From positions 1 to 64,000 of the forward strand of contig JBBHKE010003116.1 in the NCBI GenBank assembly GCA_037447655.1: 64,000 nucleotides of DNA, written 5' to 3'. The notes under the pieces were generated by a model that worked only from the letters and a program-made list of their open reading frames with translations, was not told where the DNA came from and ran no database searches. The number at the start of each line of letters is the position of its first letter. The first letter of the stretch is position 1. A program made the translations under genes and the position numbers. Origin of the DNA: Zygnema cylindricum. Lineage: Eukaryota > Streptophyta > Zygnematophyceae > Zygnematales > Zygnemataceae. Below are positions 31,745 through 43,210 of this stretch, one piece after another.

Positions 31745-33078
31745 ACTTTCAAATGTTGATTTCAATTTTAAAGTACATTAAGTTTTTTTTTCTGAAGTTA
31801 CAATTTTTTTTTTTTTTATTCCATGTTTTCTTTCAACTCCAATTGAAATATTTATTTGCTTTTCAAGTTTTAATCTGAGTACTGATTGCTTTGAGTACTG
31901 ATTGCTTTAATTAATACCTGTAAATATAAATTCGTTTGGAATTAACAATTTTTTTAATCGGTTCTTTTCATTCATTAACGTTGTCATCTCTTTTTCTTTT
32001 TTTGCCCACATTAAGTTAGTTTTTTTTGCCTCAACGCTTTCCGTGGAAGATAGAATCAATCAACTTTTTGGAATGTGTACCAAAACAATTTGATGTTTTA
32101 ATTCCTCTCTAATTATTGTGTATTTAAGAATTTACATCATTTGCAAAAATGACATTTCTCTTTGAACGTACCTCGCTTATAGTAAATTCATGACAGATGG
32201 ATGTTGTCTTTTCGACCCAAATGTGCAAATATAGATGGCTCAGCCTTTGAAATTCATCAAGCATCGTTCACTGAGCCTCTACATGTTTGGTTTTTTAAAA
32301 TGTAAAGAAAAGTTAATGTTTAATCATAGAAAACGTAGACTATTGTCAAATTTTCTTGGGATTTTGGGATGAGTTGGGAGTGGTGTATAAAAAGCAGAAA
32401 AATCATCCAAAATAATGACAACCAAATTGATTTGGATTTTTCTAGTAGTAATGGATAAAGCAAAAGAAAACAAGGATTATAAGGTTTATATGTCTTGTTG
32501 CAAAACAATTGTTTTGTTATCCGTAGGACTGGAGAATGATGTAATTGCATAAAATGATAAGCATAAAAAAAGGAAATGGGTAGCCGGACACGATGCACCT
32601 GACCTAAGAATAAGGCAATGAGAGAAAGCTACACTCGATGTCACCTTGACATGCGACATTTGTACTTTTGTAGACGTCCGCAATTGCGTATTTTGTCCAC
32701 ATGTGGCTTCTATACGTCTACAACTGTCCGCAGTTTGTTGACGTCTACAACCGTCGCAAATTTCGTAGACGTCTACAACTGTCAGACACGACTACAACGT
32801 AAGGCCCAAGTAACGATATCGTCCTCGCAAATCGGAACACCTTGAAAAGTACTAAGTAAAATCTTCGCCAAAATCCAAATTTCATTCCAAAGTTTCGGTT
32901 ACATGGTTTGGTGTGAAAGGTGCTAAACTCCATTTTCGATTAGATGTTTATCCCTTCATCACCGCGGACCAACCCGACCAAAGTCAGCGCTCAGCAGTTA
33001 CTTTTTTGGGCGAATCATTGATGAATTTTGACTCCGACTGGTTAATGTTTGTATGCGAAATATCTAACCAAAGCTTTC
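31745..33078. other. No gene seen; right flank of the Harbinger-like element
   Basis: AT-rich DNA without coding signal to about 32620, then GTAGACGT-type subterminal motifs (32660-32800). The segment 32935-33060 resembles 35140-35260 (TTTATCC, ATCA, GACCAAAGTCAGCGCTC), an uncharacterised shared repeat. Confidence 0.4.
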
Positions 33079-33081
33079 TAA

Positions 33082-33330
33082 GGGTGAACCTCCATCAGGC
33101 GAAAAGTGGGGTTGTTTACTGGAAAAAATTACATTTTCGTACATATCCAGCTCATTTTCGTACTGTTTTTTTTTATATAAAACATGATTATTGGGGATTC
33201 GTCAAGATTCTCCAAAATTTGGGCGACAACATCGATCGTCCGATCATGAATTTTTGAAGCAAAAGGTCACTTCGTCCGGTGATTGGCCACTCTCCTCAGG
33301 GAGGACACTAGCCAATCACCGGACGTATAA
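33082..33330. mobile_element. Left end of a Harbinger-type MITE related to 7233-7971
   Basis: GGGTGAACCTCCATCAGGCGA, cut here to its terminal GGGTG and CCATCAG.CGAAAAGTG core, aligns with the 7233 end and follows TAA (33079-33081). Internal order (GATTCTCCAAA, then a hairpin at 33273-33325) parallels 7340-7470. No right terminus is found. Confidence 0.55.
33273..33325. repeat. Perfect 15-bp inverted repeat with 23-base loop
   Basis: CGTCCGGTGATTGGC at 33273-33287 pairs exactly with 33311-33325. It occupies the position equivalent to the 7422-7470 hairpin, but the arm sequence is unrelated. Confidence 0.9.
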
Positions 33331-34285
33331 AATGTTTACCCGTGGAAAGATCAAGTACGAACCACGCGCCTTCAGATATTTGCCACGCGCCTTCGGACAA
33401 GCGAGAATCAAATCCAATGAAAACAACGAGAAAATGTTTGTCGAAGAATGTGCCGTGACTCCTCCTCCACCATCCGTTGATATCCAGAATTTGCGGTGCC
33501 ACGACAAAGCACGAACGACAAAACAACGACAAAAAGGACAAAACACAAACCAAATTGTAAGCATGTATTATAATTTTGCTCAAACGGACAAAACATAGCC
33601 AATCGTGCACATTTTGTCGTCGCTTGAATTCGTTTGAATTTTTTGAAAAAGTTGACAAGTGAGAACACGTGTTCCTATTTGTTTAGCGAAAGTTTTTTTT
33701 TTAAACCACGCCCATGTGTTTAAAGAAAGTTTGAAGATACTGTCCGCGGGTTGTGGGTCGAGAACAGGGCGCCAACATGTAGTACATTCTAAATCCGGAT
33801 AATGATACAGTTCTACTTCTACTTTTTTTTGATTTTTTGCCGCTGAAACTCAGCGGTATAGTTCTAAATTTAGAAGAAAAAAAAACCCCATGATTACATG
33901 TATACGTATCCTGCGTCGATGACCTTCCGATGGGATAATTGTAGGAAGTAACTGGCGTACTAAAACTTTTGATTCATTTGATGTGAACCTCGAACAATGC
34001 TTTTGAAACATAGATGTCGTGTGACTTTGTGAGCATATTACGCACGGAGTAAATTAACAGCTATGTGAGCATATAACGCACGGACTAAATTAACAACACA
34101 TGATAAGCAAGGAGTAATCAGTAAACTACAGTGGGTTACTGTATTTTTCATCTTACAAAGTTTATCTTTCTAGTACGCAAGTGCTCCGAAGTACGAATTT
34201 GAGTTCCGTAACTAACGTTTTACAAAAGACAGTTTTGGTTCAAATCAAGATTGTGATACTCGACATTACATACTGCAGTACAGTA
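33331..34285. other. Intergenic, no gene supported
   Basis: Open frames up to 135 codons overlap on both strands at 33191-33668, but none shows a motif and their DNA continues the MITE-like repeat, so none is called. A short repeat (GTGAGCATATTACGCACGGA / GTGAGCATATAACGCACGGA) lies at 34028-34090. Confidence 0.4.
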
Positions 34286-34759
34286 CACCGCAAATCGTAA
34301 TTAGAGTAAAGTAATAATTGAAGTAAAAAAATAAAAAAATAATAATTAGAGTTATTAACTCTATTTTGGGTAATCAACCCTTTTCAAAAAAAAAATACTA
34401 TAATTTATCAATAACTCTAATTTGGGCGTAAATTTGGGTGCTGAATATATCAACTGTAAATTAGGCACATGTACAAAATTTGACAAAACGTACAGTTTAA
34501 GTCATTATGACGTTTGCCCTACGCGGCTTGTTAACACGCAATTATATGATAAAAATATGTATTAAATCATTATTTGCAATTTTCTACTTAATAAATTACA
34601 AATTTTAAAAACCAGACACTGACCGTAAGCCACACTATTTCAAACGACACTATATTAGAGTTTTTAAAGCTCATTCAAAAAACACCTTAAATAATGTAAA
34701 AAATAATTTAGAATAATGTACTCTATTGATGGTGATAGAGTCAAAATTTGGGGTGACGG
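34286..34759. mobile_element. TA-family MITE truncated by an LTR-like insertion
   Basis: The left end CACCGCAAATCGTAATTAG (34286) is preceded by TA. The body matches 14800-15060. Similarity stops at GGTGACGG, where the LTR-like repeat begins at 34760. The remaining right terminus was not found downstream. Confidence 0.65.
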
Positions 34760-36024
34760 TATAATAGGGTTTCCTACCTCTCAAAAAATCCCATTACTAC
34801 AACCACTTTCAACCACACATTCCACAAATTGGAAAATTACACATTCACATTGGAAAGCACTCACATAAAGATAAACTTTAAATTAGATGAAACTTTTGTC
34901 CACATAACATTAGCTTGGTCTCTTGCCCTCATGGCTCAACCCTTCTTTAAAATTGTTTTCCACTACTCTCCACTCTTAATAATTATATCTTTTCACTACT
35001 AAAAAACTACTTAGTTTGTAAGAGATTTTAGTGCAAAAATGCCATTGCTCCAATTTGGTTTTAATTGCTCAGGACCAAGATTAGCCAGAATTTCCACAAA
35101 CTTTTCCCAAAAGAAAATATTTCTACCTTTCTCTTAGACTTCACTGTTTATCCATCATCGCCTTGGACTAGCTAGGCCATAGTCAACGCTCCGTTCAACA
35201 AGTTTTACCAGAGCCAATCATTGATCAGCAAGGACTCAGACTGACCAATGCAAAAGCGTGTGAAGTCTCTTACTAACTATGTAGGATTTACTAACTAATC
35301 AAACTCTACATTTCACTACGTAACATATACGTGCAAAAGTGCACGCCAAACAAAACGCGACTTCGCACGAACGTGCGTCGAAAATTTCACACACGAAACT
35401 ACCTACGAAATTCCATAAAGTGAAAATGACATTTCGTACTAAAAATTGTACGAAACGAACCATCCTACGTACCAAACAAAATATTGATTCATTTGGTACT
35501 CTTAAACATTCGCCTAAATTCCGCGGCTAGTTTGACCCTTAACCCGTTACAATGAACACCCACTCGTTATTTTGACATCGCGCTGTCGCCTAAATACACC
35601 AATCGCTATATCTTTTAAAATACAACTCCAAATCGGGCAATTCTTTCGCGGACGTCTACCAAATTTAAAACTCTATATTCTTAACACTTAAATACCCATT
35701 TACGAAAGAGTTTGATCCTCTATTAGTGTTACATCATCCCCTCTTTATATTTAAGTGACCTTATTTAAAACACATTTCAATCTCAAGACGGGACTTCTAT
35801 ATTATTATCCCTCCAATATCTTTGTAAAAACTCAGAATTTTTATCTTCTAAAGTCAAGCTTTCGTAAATAATGCACTTGCCAGAATATAGTATTACCGAC
35901 CTTAAACTGTTGACTAACCCAATCTATCACCCATTTGTGGACCTCAGGTTCTATAATTATTGAGGGATCCAATTCTAATTATTCTTCAATTTGTCGAAGA
36001 TTTGCTGGTTTCAACTAACAGATG
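34760..36024. repeat. LTR-like repeat shared with the right window edge, plus unassigned DNA
   Basis: The first 100 bp (AATAGGGTTTCCTACCTCTC, then AAAAAATCCCATTACTACAA) match the LTR start at 63904-64000, so this is probably a solo or truncated LTR of that family. Its far end cannot be defined. 35270-36024 shows nothing recognisable. Confidence 0.5.
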
Positions 36025-37043
36025 TGTTGAATTTTGTTGAAATCACTAGATATATGGTGTAATTCCTAGGTCTGAATAATTTAATAAGAAAAGAAAGAAA
36101 AAGCAAAAGCAATCTACCTCCACCTTTTTCTTCTATCCCCCATACTTGTTGTAGTCACTGAAGGAGAGAGAGACAATAGTGAAGCCATGGCTGCCTCAAC
36201 TCCATAGTCAAGAATAGTGAGTGACATAAGTCACTCTTAAAGAAAAGGTTGAGTTTGGTAGGACTCGAACCTCCAACCAGCAGAGCGAGGCGTAGCCGTC
36301 AACTCTAACCAGTTTGTCGTAGGAGTTCGTTGAAATACATAGGGTGTGATAAAAACTTAAACCGTATTATGATCTTTAATCCGATTAACGGAATTACGAA
36401 TGAGGGAACATAGAACTAGTTAATATATAGTGTGAACATGATCCCGCACGAAACAAATGAATCGGACATTTGTTTCGATGACCAAAATTAAATGTCGGTT
36501 TGATCCAACGACACACATAGCCGCCGAGATCCCATAATGGTCACTTTGGCGGCTTCCGGACAAGGAATGACCTGACGCCAAGTGAGGAGATAACATTTGG
36601 TCGCGAGAATTCTAGGGAACATATGGACGAGTAAAATGTGGACACAAATCCACTCAATGGCCTTGTGGTACACATGCCGTACAGAAAGGAAATCGGCCAT
36701 AGTACTTTTCTGTACTGTACACTTATTTGATTTGATTGTACGAAAGTAGATAGGGGTTATGACATAGGATTAGGACTTAGCAAATTTTTGGTAGACAACC
36801 ACCTCTCTCTTCTGAGATTTTGTAGAAAAAGGCATTTTTGCCACCTCAGAACTTATCACCTAGTTTGCCGTTTTCAATGATTTATTGGGCAACGGACTCA
36901 CGAGAGTCCAAGCTACACAAGAGTGCAATCAGAATGTCAACTTGTTTGATTGGGTATCAGTGGTTGTGGTTGAAAGTGGGTAATTTTAAAACTACCTACA
37001 GGCTTTTTGAATTTTGTGGTCCAATGGACGACACATAATTCCA
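36025..37043 (+). repeat. 5' LTR of copia element D
   Basis: It begins TGTTGAATTTTG and ends ATTCCA directly before the primer site. Conserved segments shared with LTR A are AGCCATGGCTGCC near the start and TTAGGACTTAG, CGGACTCACGAGAGTCC and TTTGTGGTCC near the end. It contains an antisense tRNA-like module. The left boundary is taken from similarity to LTR B's TGTTGAA start. Confidence 0.6.
36256..36330 (-). ncRNA. Antisense tRNA-like module in LTR D
   Basis: On the minus strand ACAAACTGGTTAGAGTTGAC resembles the A-box region. About 30 bases on, GGAGGTTCGAGTCC is a near-perfect B-box. The spacing fits a tRNA body. It is antisense to the element, as in LTRs A, B and C. Confidence 0.55.
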
Positions 37044-37055
37044 GGTTAAGGGCCC
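37044..37055 (+). promoter_or_regulatory. Half-tRNA primer-binding site of element D
   Basis: GGTTAAGGGCCC directly follows the LTR. One change from GGTTATGGGCCC, the complement of the anticodon stem-loop of initiator tRNA-Met. Confidence 0.65.
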
Positions 37056-37059
37056 ACCC

Positions 37060-38322
37060 TCTAGGGTGACCATCTTTAATGGATTTGTGTTCATCTATTG
37101 GGAAGCCATGATGAGAGGGGCTTTGTGCAAAAAACGATACTAGGGTATTGTTAGTGGACAAGTGAAATGACTACCTCATGGATCTCCACTAGGGTTTGGT
37201 GGAATAAGGTTTTCTGCAGCAACATCTGCTGCAGCGGAAGAGGCAGATGATAGAAACAGGAGTGTGTCCGAAAAGGGGAAAGAGAAGGAGACACCTCCTA
37301 CTCTTATTGCCACGACACCTTAAGCGGCGGTCGTGAAGACCGCGGAGAACGATACTCAAACGTGGGAGGACACCAACATGGTTGCCAAAAACTTCATTTT
37401 AAGACACCTCACTCAAGCTTTGGCAACCCCCCATCTTCATGTTTACAAGGCGGAAGAGCTGTGAGTGAGTTTGGTGGAGATCTATAGAGCTGGTATGATT
37501 CAGGAGTTCCAGTTGGCCGAGCAAAAGTTGGGAAATTATACTTACAAAGGGGGAAAGATGTTAGACTACTGAAATGATCTCTCTTGTTTGTATAAAGAGA
37601 TGGAGAGTGTCGGTGGGACAGGTACAATGAAGATGAAAGTTAACACTCTCATCATGAAGTTACCTGACAAGTATGAGAACATAGTGTAGGGAGTATACGA
37701 ATTGAGTGACATTTCGAGAAGTTGAATACAGTGGTCCGAATGATACTTGTGCAAGAAAACATGATTGAGATAAGGAGAGGAGGAAAGAGCATTCAAGCTC
37801 TAGCTGCTGGAGCAGACAGATGGAGAAAGGAACTGAAAAAGTCGTTCAAAGGTGAAAGAGATCAGTATGGAGTACTGTGACCCCCAAAAGGCCTTTGTCA
37901 TTTTTGCAAAAAGCCGGGACACTTCATCGCGGATTGTGTTAAGCCGTTGAAGCTGAGGCTCCAAGAGAGTTATGGAAGGGGTTCTTCCAAAAGGAAGAAA
38001 AAGGCACTTGTGGTCACAAAATGAAAGGAGAGACCGAGGATGAGTCCTCTGAGGGGGAGGATGGGAAACTTTTTATTGACGAAAATCTGGAGGAGAAGGA
38101 GATCCCTCGGAAATACAAGTGTGCTCTCGGAGCAATTCGGGAAGCTCCACAGAAAAGATGGATCATCGACTCTGGTGCATCCATGCATATGTGTCGCTAT
38201 AAGCACCTCTTTACTAAGCTAAGAAAGATCCCTAGAGATAAAGTATGGGGATGGGAGAGTGGTTACTACAGATCTAGTGGGGTCGGTCTTAGTGGAGGTT
38301 AAGACTTGTCATGCCACATGAT
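37060..38322 (+). pseudogene. Element D gag-nucleocapsid-protease, truncated
   Basis: Homologous to element A gag: NMVAKNFILRHLTQAL at about 37378 and a later LIMKLPDKYENIV segment. A CCHC knuckle (CHFCKKPGHFIADC) lies at 37896-37937. The protease motif WIIDSGASMHMC (DSGAS codons at 38168-38182) still has its catalytic Asp. Several stops (such as AEEL followed by TGA, and LDY followed by TGA) and frame changes break the gag. Similarity to pol ends near VEVKTCHA at about 38315, where another repeat takes over. Confidence 0.75.
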
Positions 38323-40820
38323 GTCGGTTAGCACGCTCGCACAATATTTGCACGCACGTACAATATTTTGCATTCATGTATGATATTCCGTACCCACGCA
38401 CAATTTTTGGCACGCGCGCACGATATGATGCAAGCACATATGATTTTCGCTCACGTCACTTATATGGTACCGTCGGTTCAGCTTTTTGTGACGTGTACGC
38501 AATTCACGTACACGTCAAATGGAACATGTACTAATTTTGTGCAACTTGTTTTGTTTCGTTCATAGGGACGCGATTTTGGAGTATAGATGCGAATATCGTT
38601 TAGGCGACGCGTCGCGATTTCTAGAGTATTTCGTGCGGTATGTTTCATTTCGAGCATACGCACGCGATTTTGGAGTATAAACGCCAAGTATCATTTGGCA
38701 ATGAATCGCGATCCCTTGGCATATTGGCGACCTTGCGATACATTTCATTTTTTTAAGTCGTGAACCCATGTAGGTTCGCGCACGCATGTAGTTAGGGAGG
38801 GTTTTTACCCTCGGACGGTGGATTTTGTTATGTGTACGGCAGACGATGTTGGTCACCTATTGGCCAAACATCTTAAGTAGTTCGTTCATGTGAACTAGCC
38901 TAGACTTAAGTTAGGATTTGCGTAGGCGTAGCGTGGCTAATACTTAGTCTATTTTTAGACTTAGAATTTATAGCTTTACAAGAATTTTCTCTTGGCGGTG
39001 GAGCTTTTCTCTTGCTCTCTCTCTCTCACCGATTGCTCAAGTTTCTTCTTTTCTTTTGCTAGCTAGCTGTAGAGGATAGATAGTTTACGTACATTCTCCA
39101 TTGTATTTCTGCCCACGCTTTTTAATCCACGCAGCTCAAAGCCAAGACCGGAAGGTTTCCCTCCAACTTGTGTCATTTTTGGGAAGTGGTGGATTGTAGT
39201 TCGTGTTGAGAAGCATCCGGATCCGGCTGTCCTTCCCACGGAAAGCTGAACGGTTTGGAAGTTTTTGTTTGTGTTGTTTGTATTTTCGGTTGGGAATGGA
39301 AGGGTGAATTTTAGCCGAATTTGGAGTTTTCCTTGTTTTTGGTTGGAATTATTTATTTTGCTTCGTTGCTTTCCTATGAGATAACTCTTGTAAAGAATTT
39401 GTTGAAGACCTAGGAGCCTACTGGCTACCTTGTGGCTGAGTATTCTTGTCCCAAAGGTATATATAAAGAAAAAATCTATTAAATATATAAATTTTATTAT
39501 AAATATAAAAAAAAACATTTTGTTTTCGTTTTCTGCTATTTCATTCTTTCAATATTTGTCTCTTATTTTGCTGCCGCTATATTTCTTGGCTTTAGTGTTA
39601 AACCTAAATTTTGCATCGTATTTAGGGTTAATCTGCAAAATTAGGGTTAATCTGCAGAATTAGGGTTTGACTGGAAAATTAGGGTTTTGGCTGCAGAATT
39701 AGGGTTGCAGCAGATTTAGGGTTAATTCCTTTTGATTCTAGTCCTTAGGTCGGTATCCTTCTACACTTTGGCTGCAGATTCAGAGTCTTAGCCGTCTAGA
39801 ATTAGGGTTTGGCTGGAAAATTAGGGTTTTGGCTGCAGAATTAGGGTTGCAGCAGATTTAGGGTTAATTCCTTTTGATTCTAGTCCTTAGGTCGGTATCC
39901 TTCTACACTTTGGCTGCAGATTCAGAGTCTTAGCCGTCTAGAATTAGGGTTTGGCTTTGGAATTAGGATTTTTCAAGTGGAATTAGGGTTTGCTGCTGGC
40001 TTTGGATTATTGTGGTCACAAGTTTGGCTGTATATCTGGAGTTTGAGCGCCCTCTAACTTTATTCAAACAAAATTTTCTTATCTATCGCATTTGTGTTTT
40101 GTATTGGTTATTTTTCTTCCATCGAACGCTTTCTTTTTTCCCTTCCATTGGCCCCTTAACATTCCACGGCGTACATCTTCACAGTACGGAGGGTCTCGCG
40201 CAGGGTTATTTTGGGGAGTTGCCCGGAGCGAATTTCGTTGGAGCAAGTTTTATTCCAAGGAGCTCTAAAAAACCCTACTTGCTTCGAACAAGTTTGGTTC
40301 ACTCTTAGTGCTCACAAGAGTACTAAAGGTGTTTGTAAGTAGCCGATGTCTTGCGGGTTCAAGAGCGTTCCAATTTAGTGTGGACACTCGTGTAGGGGAT
40401 CGGTGTGGAGTGGTTCCATGGCGAACCTTTCTTATTGAGCATTTGCATTTTCCTGCTTTCCCTCCATGCAATCTAGCTATAAGTGGCCTTGGATTTTCGT
40501 GTGACTATCTGGAGTGGGATTCCTTGCTAGATCTTGCCGTGGGTGTCACTGTTTAGACATTTTCCCGACTGTGTTGTTGTAGATCTGCACCCAAGGGTGC
40601 TTAGATAGCAATTTACTTGTTTTTATATATTTGGCCCTTGGGCATTCCAACTGTTTGCAAGGTAAAGGTTTTGGTAAAACCGACTTCTTGCTAGATTTGA
40701 CCATCGGGTCTGGATAGTGACTGCATGAGCTGATTGTACGAGTGTGGAGTAGTTTGACACGTGTTGCATCTCGGTTAGGACGTTCGAAACATTACATTAT
40801 TGTAGTCAGGGTTTTTCCCT
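38323..40820. other. Probable LTR/leader of retroelement E, with tandem repeats
   Basis: It begins TGTCGGTTAGC exactly where element D stops. 38333-38445 repeats a roughly 30-bp GCACGCACG/CAATATTT unit. A unit starting ACGCGATTTTGGAGTATA occurs at 38569 and 38665. From 39590 to 40000 there are about a dozen TTAGGG motifs. Open frames up to 151 codons have no domains. The bases 39370-39460 resemble 59090-59160 inside element C. No primer site was identified. Confidence 0.4.
39671..39954. repeat. 142-bp tandem duplication rich in TTAGGG
   Basis: Two almost identical copies start at 39671 and 39813. Each has about four AATTAGGGTT-type motifs and the segment CTAGTCCTTAGGTCGGTATC. The resemblance to the plant telomere repeat is by motif only; there is no perfect heptamer array. 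Confidence 0.9.
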
Positions 40821-42560
40821 TTGTTTATGCCCACGCATTGGGATAACCTTCCTTATCAATCCGGATCCACCCGAGGTGGTACATTTTATTATCCTCCGCA
40901 GTTAGATTCTTCGGATTTTCCCGACTCGTTGACCACATCCGATCCGATTTCGGATCACAGATCGCCGTCAGTGCAGTCTGGTGTGACATCTACATCATCA
41001 TTGTCCTCGGTTTCATCTAGGTCATACCTAGAGGGGACTGAAGAAGACGTTTCGAAAGAAACATTTCTAACTCCTCACACTTGAGGTTCCTTACCAGCCC
41101 AGCTTTGGCAAAACCGGCGCATCCTCCTTTTTATGACATGGCTTCCTCTTTAGAGGGATCCATCGGTAAGATGCAATTTTGCTTTTCCGGTTTAAAGGAC
41201 ACCATGTCCCTTTCGCATTTTCGGATGTTTTACAACACGGAAGTAATGGATCTAGCCTTTAGATATCAAGATAGGTTTGACCTCCGTGTCGCCTTTTCCC
41301 TTCTCGGTCAAAACCTCCGTCGTACGGCCCTCAATCTGTACATTCGCAAGTACAAAGATGTTCTTGCGATGACAGAGTACGTGGCTTCCTTTGGTGGGTT
41401 ACCAGAAGTCTTCGGCCAAGTGGATATCCCATATCAAGTTGAGAGATCGGCTGTACTAGATGCTAACGGCGATGAGTTGTATCTAGCTATCCTTGAGGTC
41501 CCTTGTCAGTATGCAGTGGCTGCCCAAGCGGCGTTCACAACTAGAGAGGGGGGAACTATCAAAGAGTTGAAGAACTTCGAGCGTAGGCCAGGTGAAACTG
41601 CTCCTACCTTGCGAGCTCGGATATAAACTTTGCAAGAGAAATTACCAAACCTCATATCCGATGCCAAGGCTTTCCATAAATTTGTGGGACAGTTTCTAGG
41701 TCCATCAAAGAGGTTTATTCAAAACCACCTAGGCCAGATGTATGGAGTGAAATTCACCTTTGAGCAAACGACTCAATACGCGGTAGAGTATGAGAAACTT
41801 TGCAAGAGAAACTACCAGACCTCATATCCGATGCGAAGGCTTTCTAGAATTTTGTGGGACAGTTTCTAGGTCCATCAAAGAGGTTTATTCAAAACCACCT
41901 AAGCCAGATGTATGGATTGAAATTCACCTTTGAGCAAGCGACTCAATAGCGGTAGAGTTAGAGATGCAGACATCGTGTGGGACGCCTATGAGCGATCCAA
42001 ACCTCCTCACAGGGATCTGGCTAATCCATCTCCTCCTCCACCTAAAAACCCATGGCCTCCTAATGGGCCCCAGAAGACGCAAGCCATGGGAACTCCACCC
42101 GTTAGTCATAAAAACCGAATGTGTTTCCGATGTGGAAAAATCAGGTACGATGTCCACATGTGTCTTGGCAAAGCGGCCACTTGCACTCATTGCCACCAGA
42201 AGGACATGATGTCTATCGGTGCTACATCAAAGACCCTAATTTCACTTATCAAAATCAGATAAACTACAACGGAATTCCGACCCGTTTCGCAAAACCAATC
42301 ACTTCGCCTAAGGAGACGGAGAAGGAGGAAGCTCCTCCTAAGATCTCTAGTAGAGTGAGAGAGAAGGCTAAGCTTCAATCCACAATGGTAACCATGATGA
42401 AAGAGCAATTTGCAACTTTCATGGCCGAAATGAAACCCTAATTTACTACGATGGCTAAGACCGTCGTCCACATGCCGTTGTTGGCCAGGCGAACCCTTCG
42501 GGATTCCACCGTCCAACAACGGATGGCCACATTTGAAAATGGCTCAGCAGACCATAACCG
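40821..42560 (+). pseudogene. Gag-like protein of LTR retroelement E with two damaged CCHC knuckles
   Basis: A Ser/Thr-rich N-terminus (40821-41084) is followed after a frame change by a well-formed 181-codon frame (41081-41626) with charged helices (MDLAFRYQDRFDLRVAF, then QYAVAAQAAFTTREGG), reading like a retrotransposon capsid. A 170-bp duplication then shifts the frame. The nucleocapsid has CFRCGKIRYDVHMC, where the His ligand is Tyr, and CTHCHQK, which needs a frameshift to reach GHDVYRC. The frame stops at 42439-42441 after MAEMKP; a possible continuation runs to about 42632. No protease or polymerase follows because element B's LTR abuts. The gag is not copia-UBN2-like; a gypsy-type origin is plausible. 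Confidence 0.6.
41625..41964. repeat. 170-bp tandem duplication within the element E gag
   Basis: Copies start at 41625 and 41795 with AAACTTTGCAAGAGAAA and about 92% identity by eye. Since 170 is not a multiple of three, the second copy puts the downstream part out of frame. Confidence 0.9.
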
Positions 42561-42586
42561 AGTGGGCAAATTACAAACTTCGTGTG

Positions 42587-43210
42587 TGCAATTCTGTGGT
42601 CTCTATTGACCCAGAGAATGAGCAGCCTATGTAAAGCCTCTAGGATAATATTTGTCCCTTCTACTTTCCCGCTGAATAATCGCCGCCCACGCACACAAAT
42701 ATTCTTACCACTCTCACTGTTGTGAGGACAAGACTTCTCTGAGTCAAACGCAAAAAAAATCACTGAATTTGCTCCTCTGAGCAGTAAGTTATGGCTGGTC
42801 AAAGATGACCTTTATAGTTACAAGCTCTCTTAGAGAGAGGTACCTAAATTTCACTAAGTCCTGGTCCGCCTACTTACGACTGCCTACTAGTAAACCTTAG
42901 TCCAATAGAAATTCTATATAGTACAAGAAGATACATTAGGCAATTTACTTATTGTACGGCCATATACGACATGGCTTTTAAAGTGAAGCCTGTCAAAACA
43001 GAACCCATGGTTCCTCCTCCCATCTTCTCCGATATCCAATTGTATGGTGCCGCGTGGCGTTGCGTGACGCTATCCCCAAAGGCCGCCAAAATTTTATTGC
43101 GGGTGGCGACTGCAATTGTGGCCGTTCGATCATTTGTATTTATGCGGCTTCGATTCGCTTCCATGCATGAATTGATCAATGCGTGTTTTTGTTAGTCTGG
43201 TGCAAATTAG
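42587..43210 (-). repeat. Outer part of copia element B 3' LTR, split by element A
   Basis: It shares with LTR A the landmarks AAGCCTCTAG, CTGAGCAGTAAGTTATGG and GGTCAAAGATGACC. The left edge (TGCAATTC at 42587) is by analogy with LTR A and approximate. The rest of this LTR continues at 49677 on the far side of element A. Confidence 0.6.

Larger units (their letters stand above)
27772..32920. mobile_element. Large decayed PIF/Harbinger element containing transposase blocks
   Basis: The left end GGGCGTGTTCCCATG is preceded by TTA. From CCATGTAACCGAAACTTTG inward (27780) it has an inverted counterpart at 32886-32907. Palindromic TGTAGACGTCTACA motifs lie subterminally on both sides (27903-27916, 32765-32776). 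Minus-strand transposase blocks lie inside (29860-30890). The right extremity (ending near GGTGC, 32921) is divergent and its flank reads TAA rather than TTA, so the exact right end is uncertain. The interior also holds a segmental duplicate, a copia LTR fragment, tandem repeats and a TA-MITE. Confidence 0.55.

Noticed and set aside
33191-33668. Protein-coding gene of 116-135 codons
   Set aside because: Open frames exist on both strands, the DNA contains a perfect hairpin and MITE similarity, and no domain is recognisable.
38560-38856. Gene in the 38.5-38.9 kb region
   Set aside because: The open frames follow a tandem repeat of about 96 bp, and no motif is present.
39590-40000. A chromosome end or interstitial telomere array
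   Set aside because: TTAGGG motifs are irregularly spaced within a 142-bp duplication and there is no continuous heptamer array.
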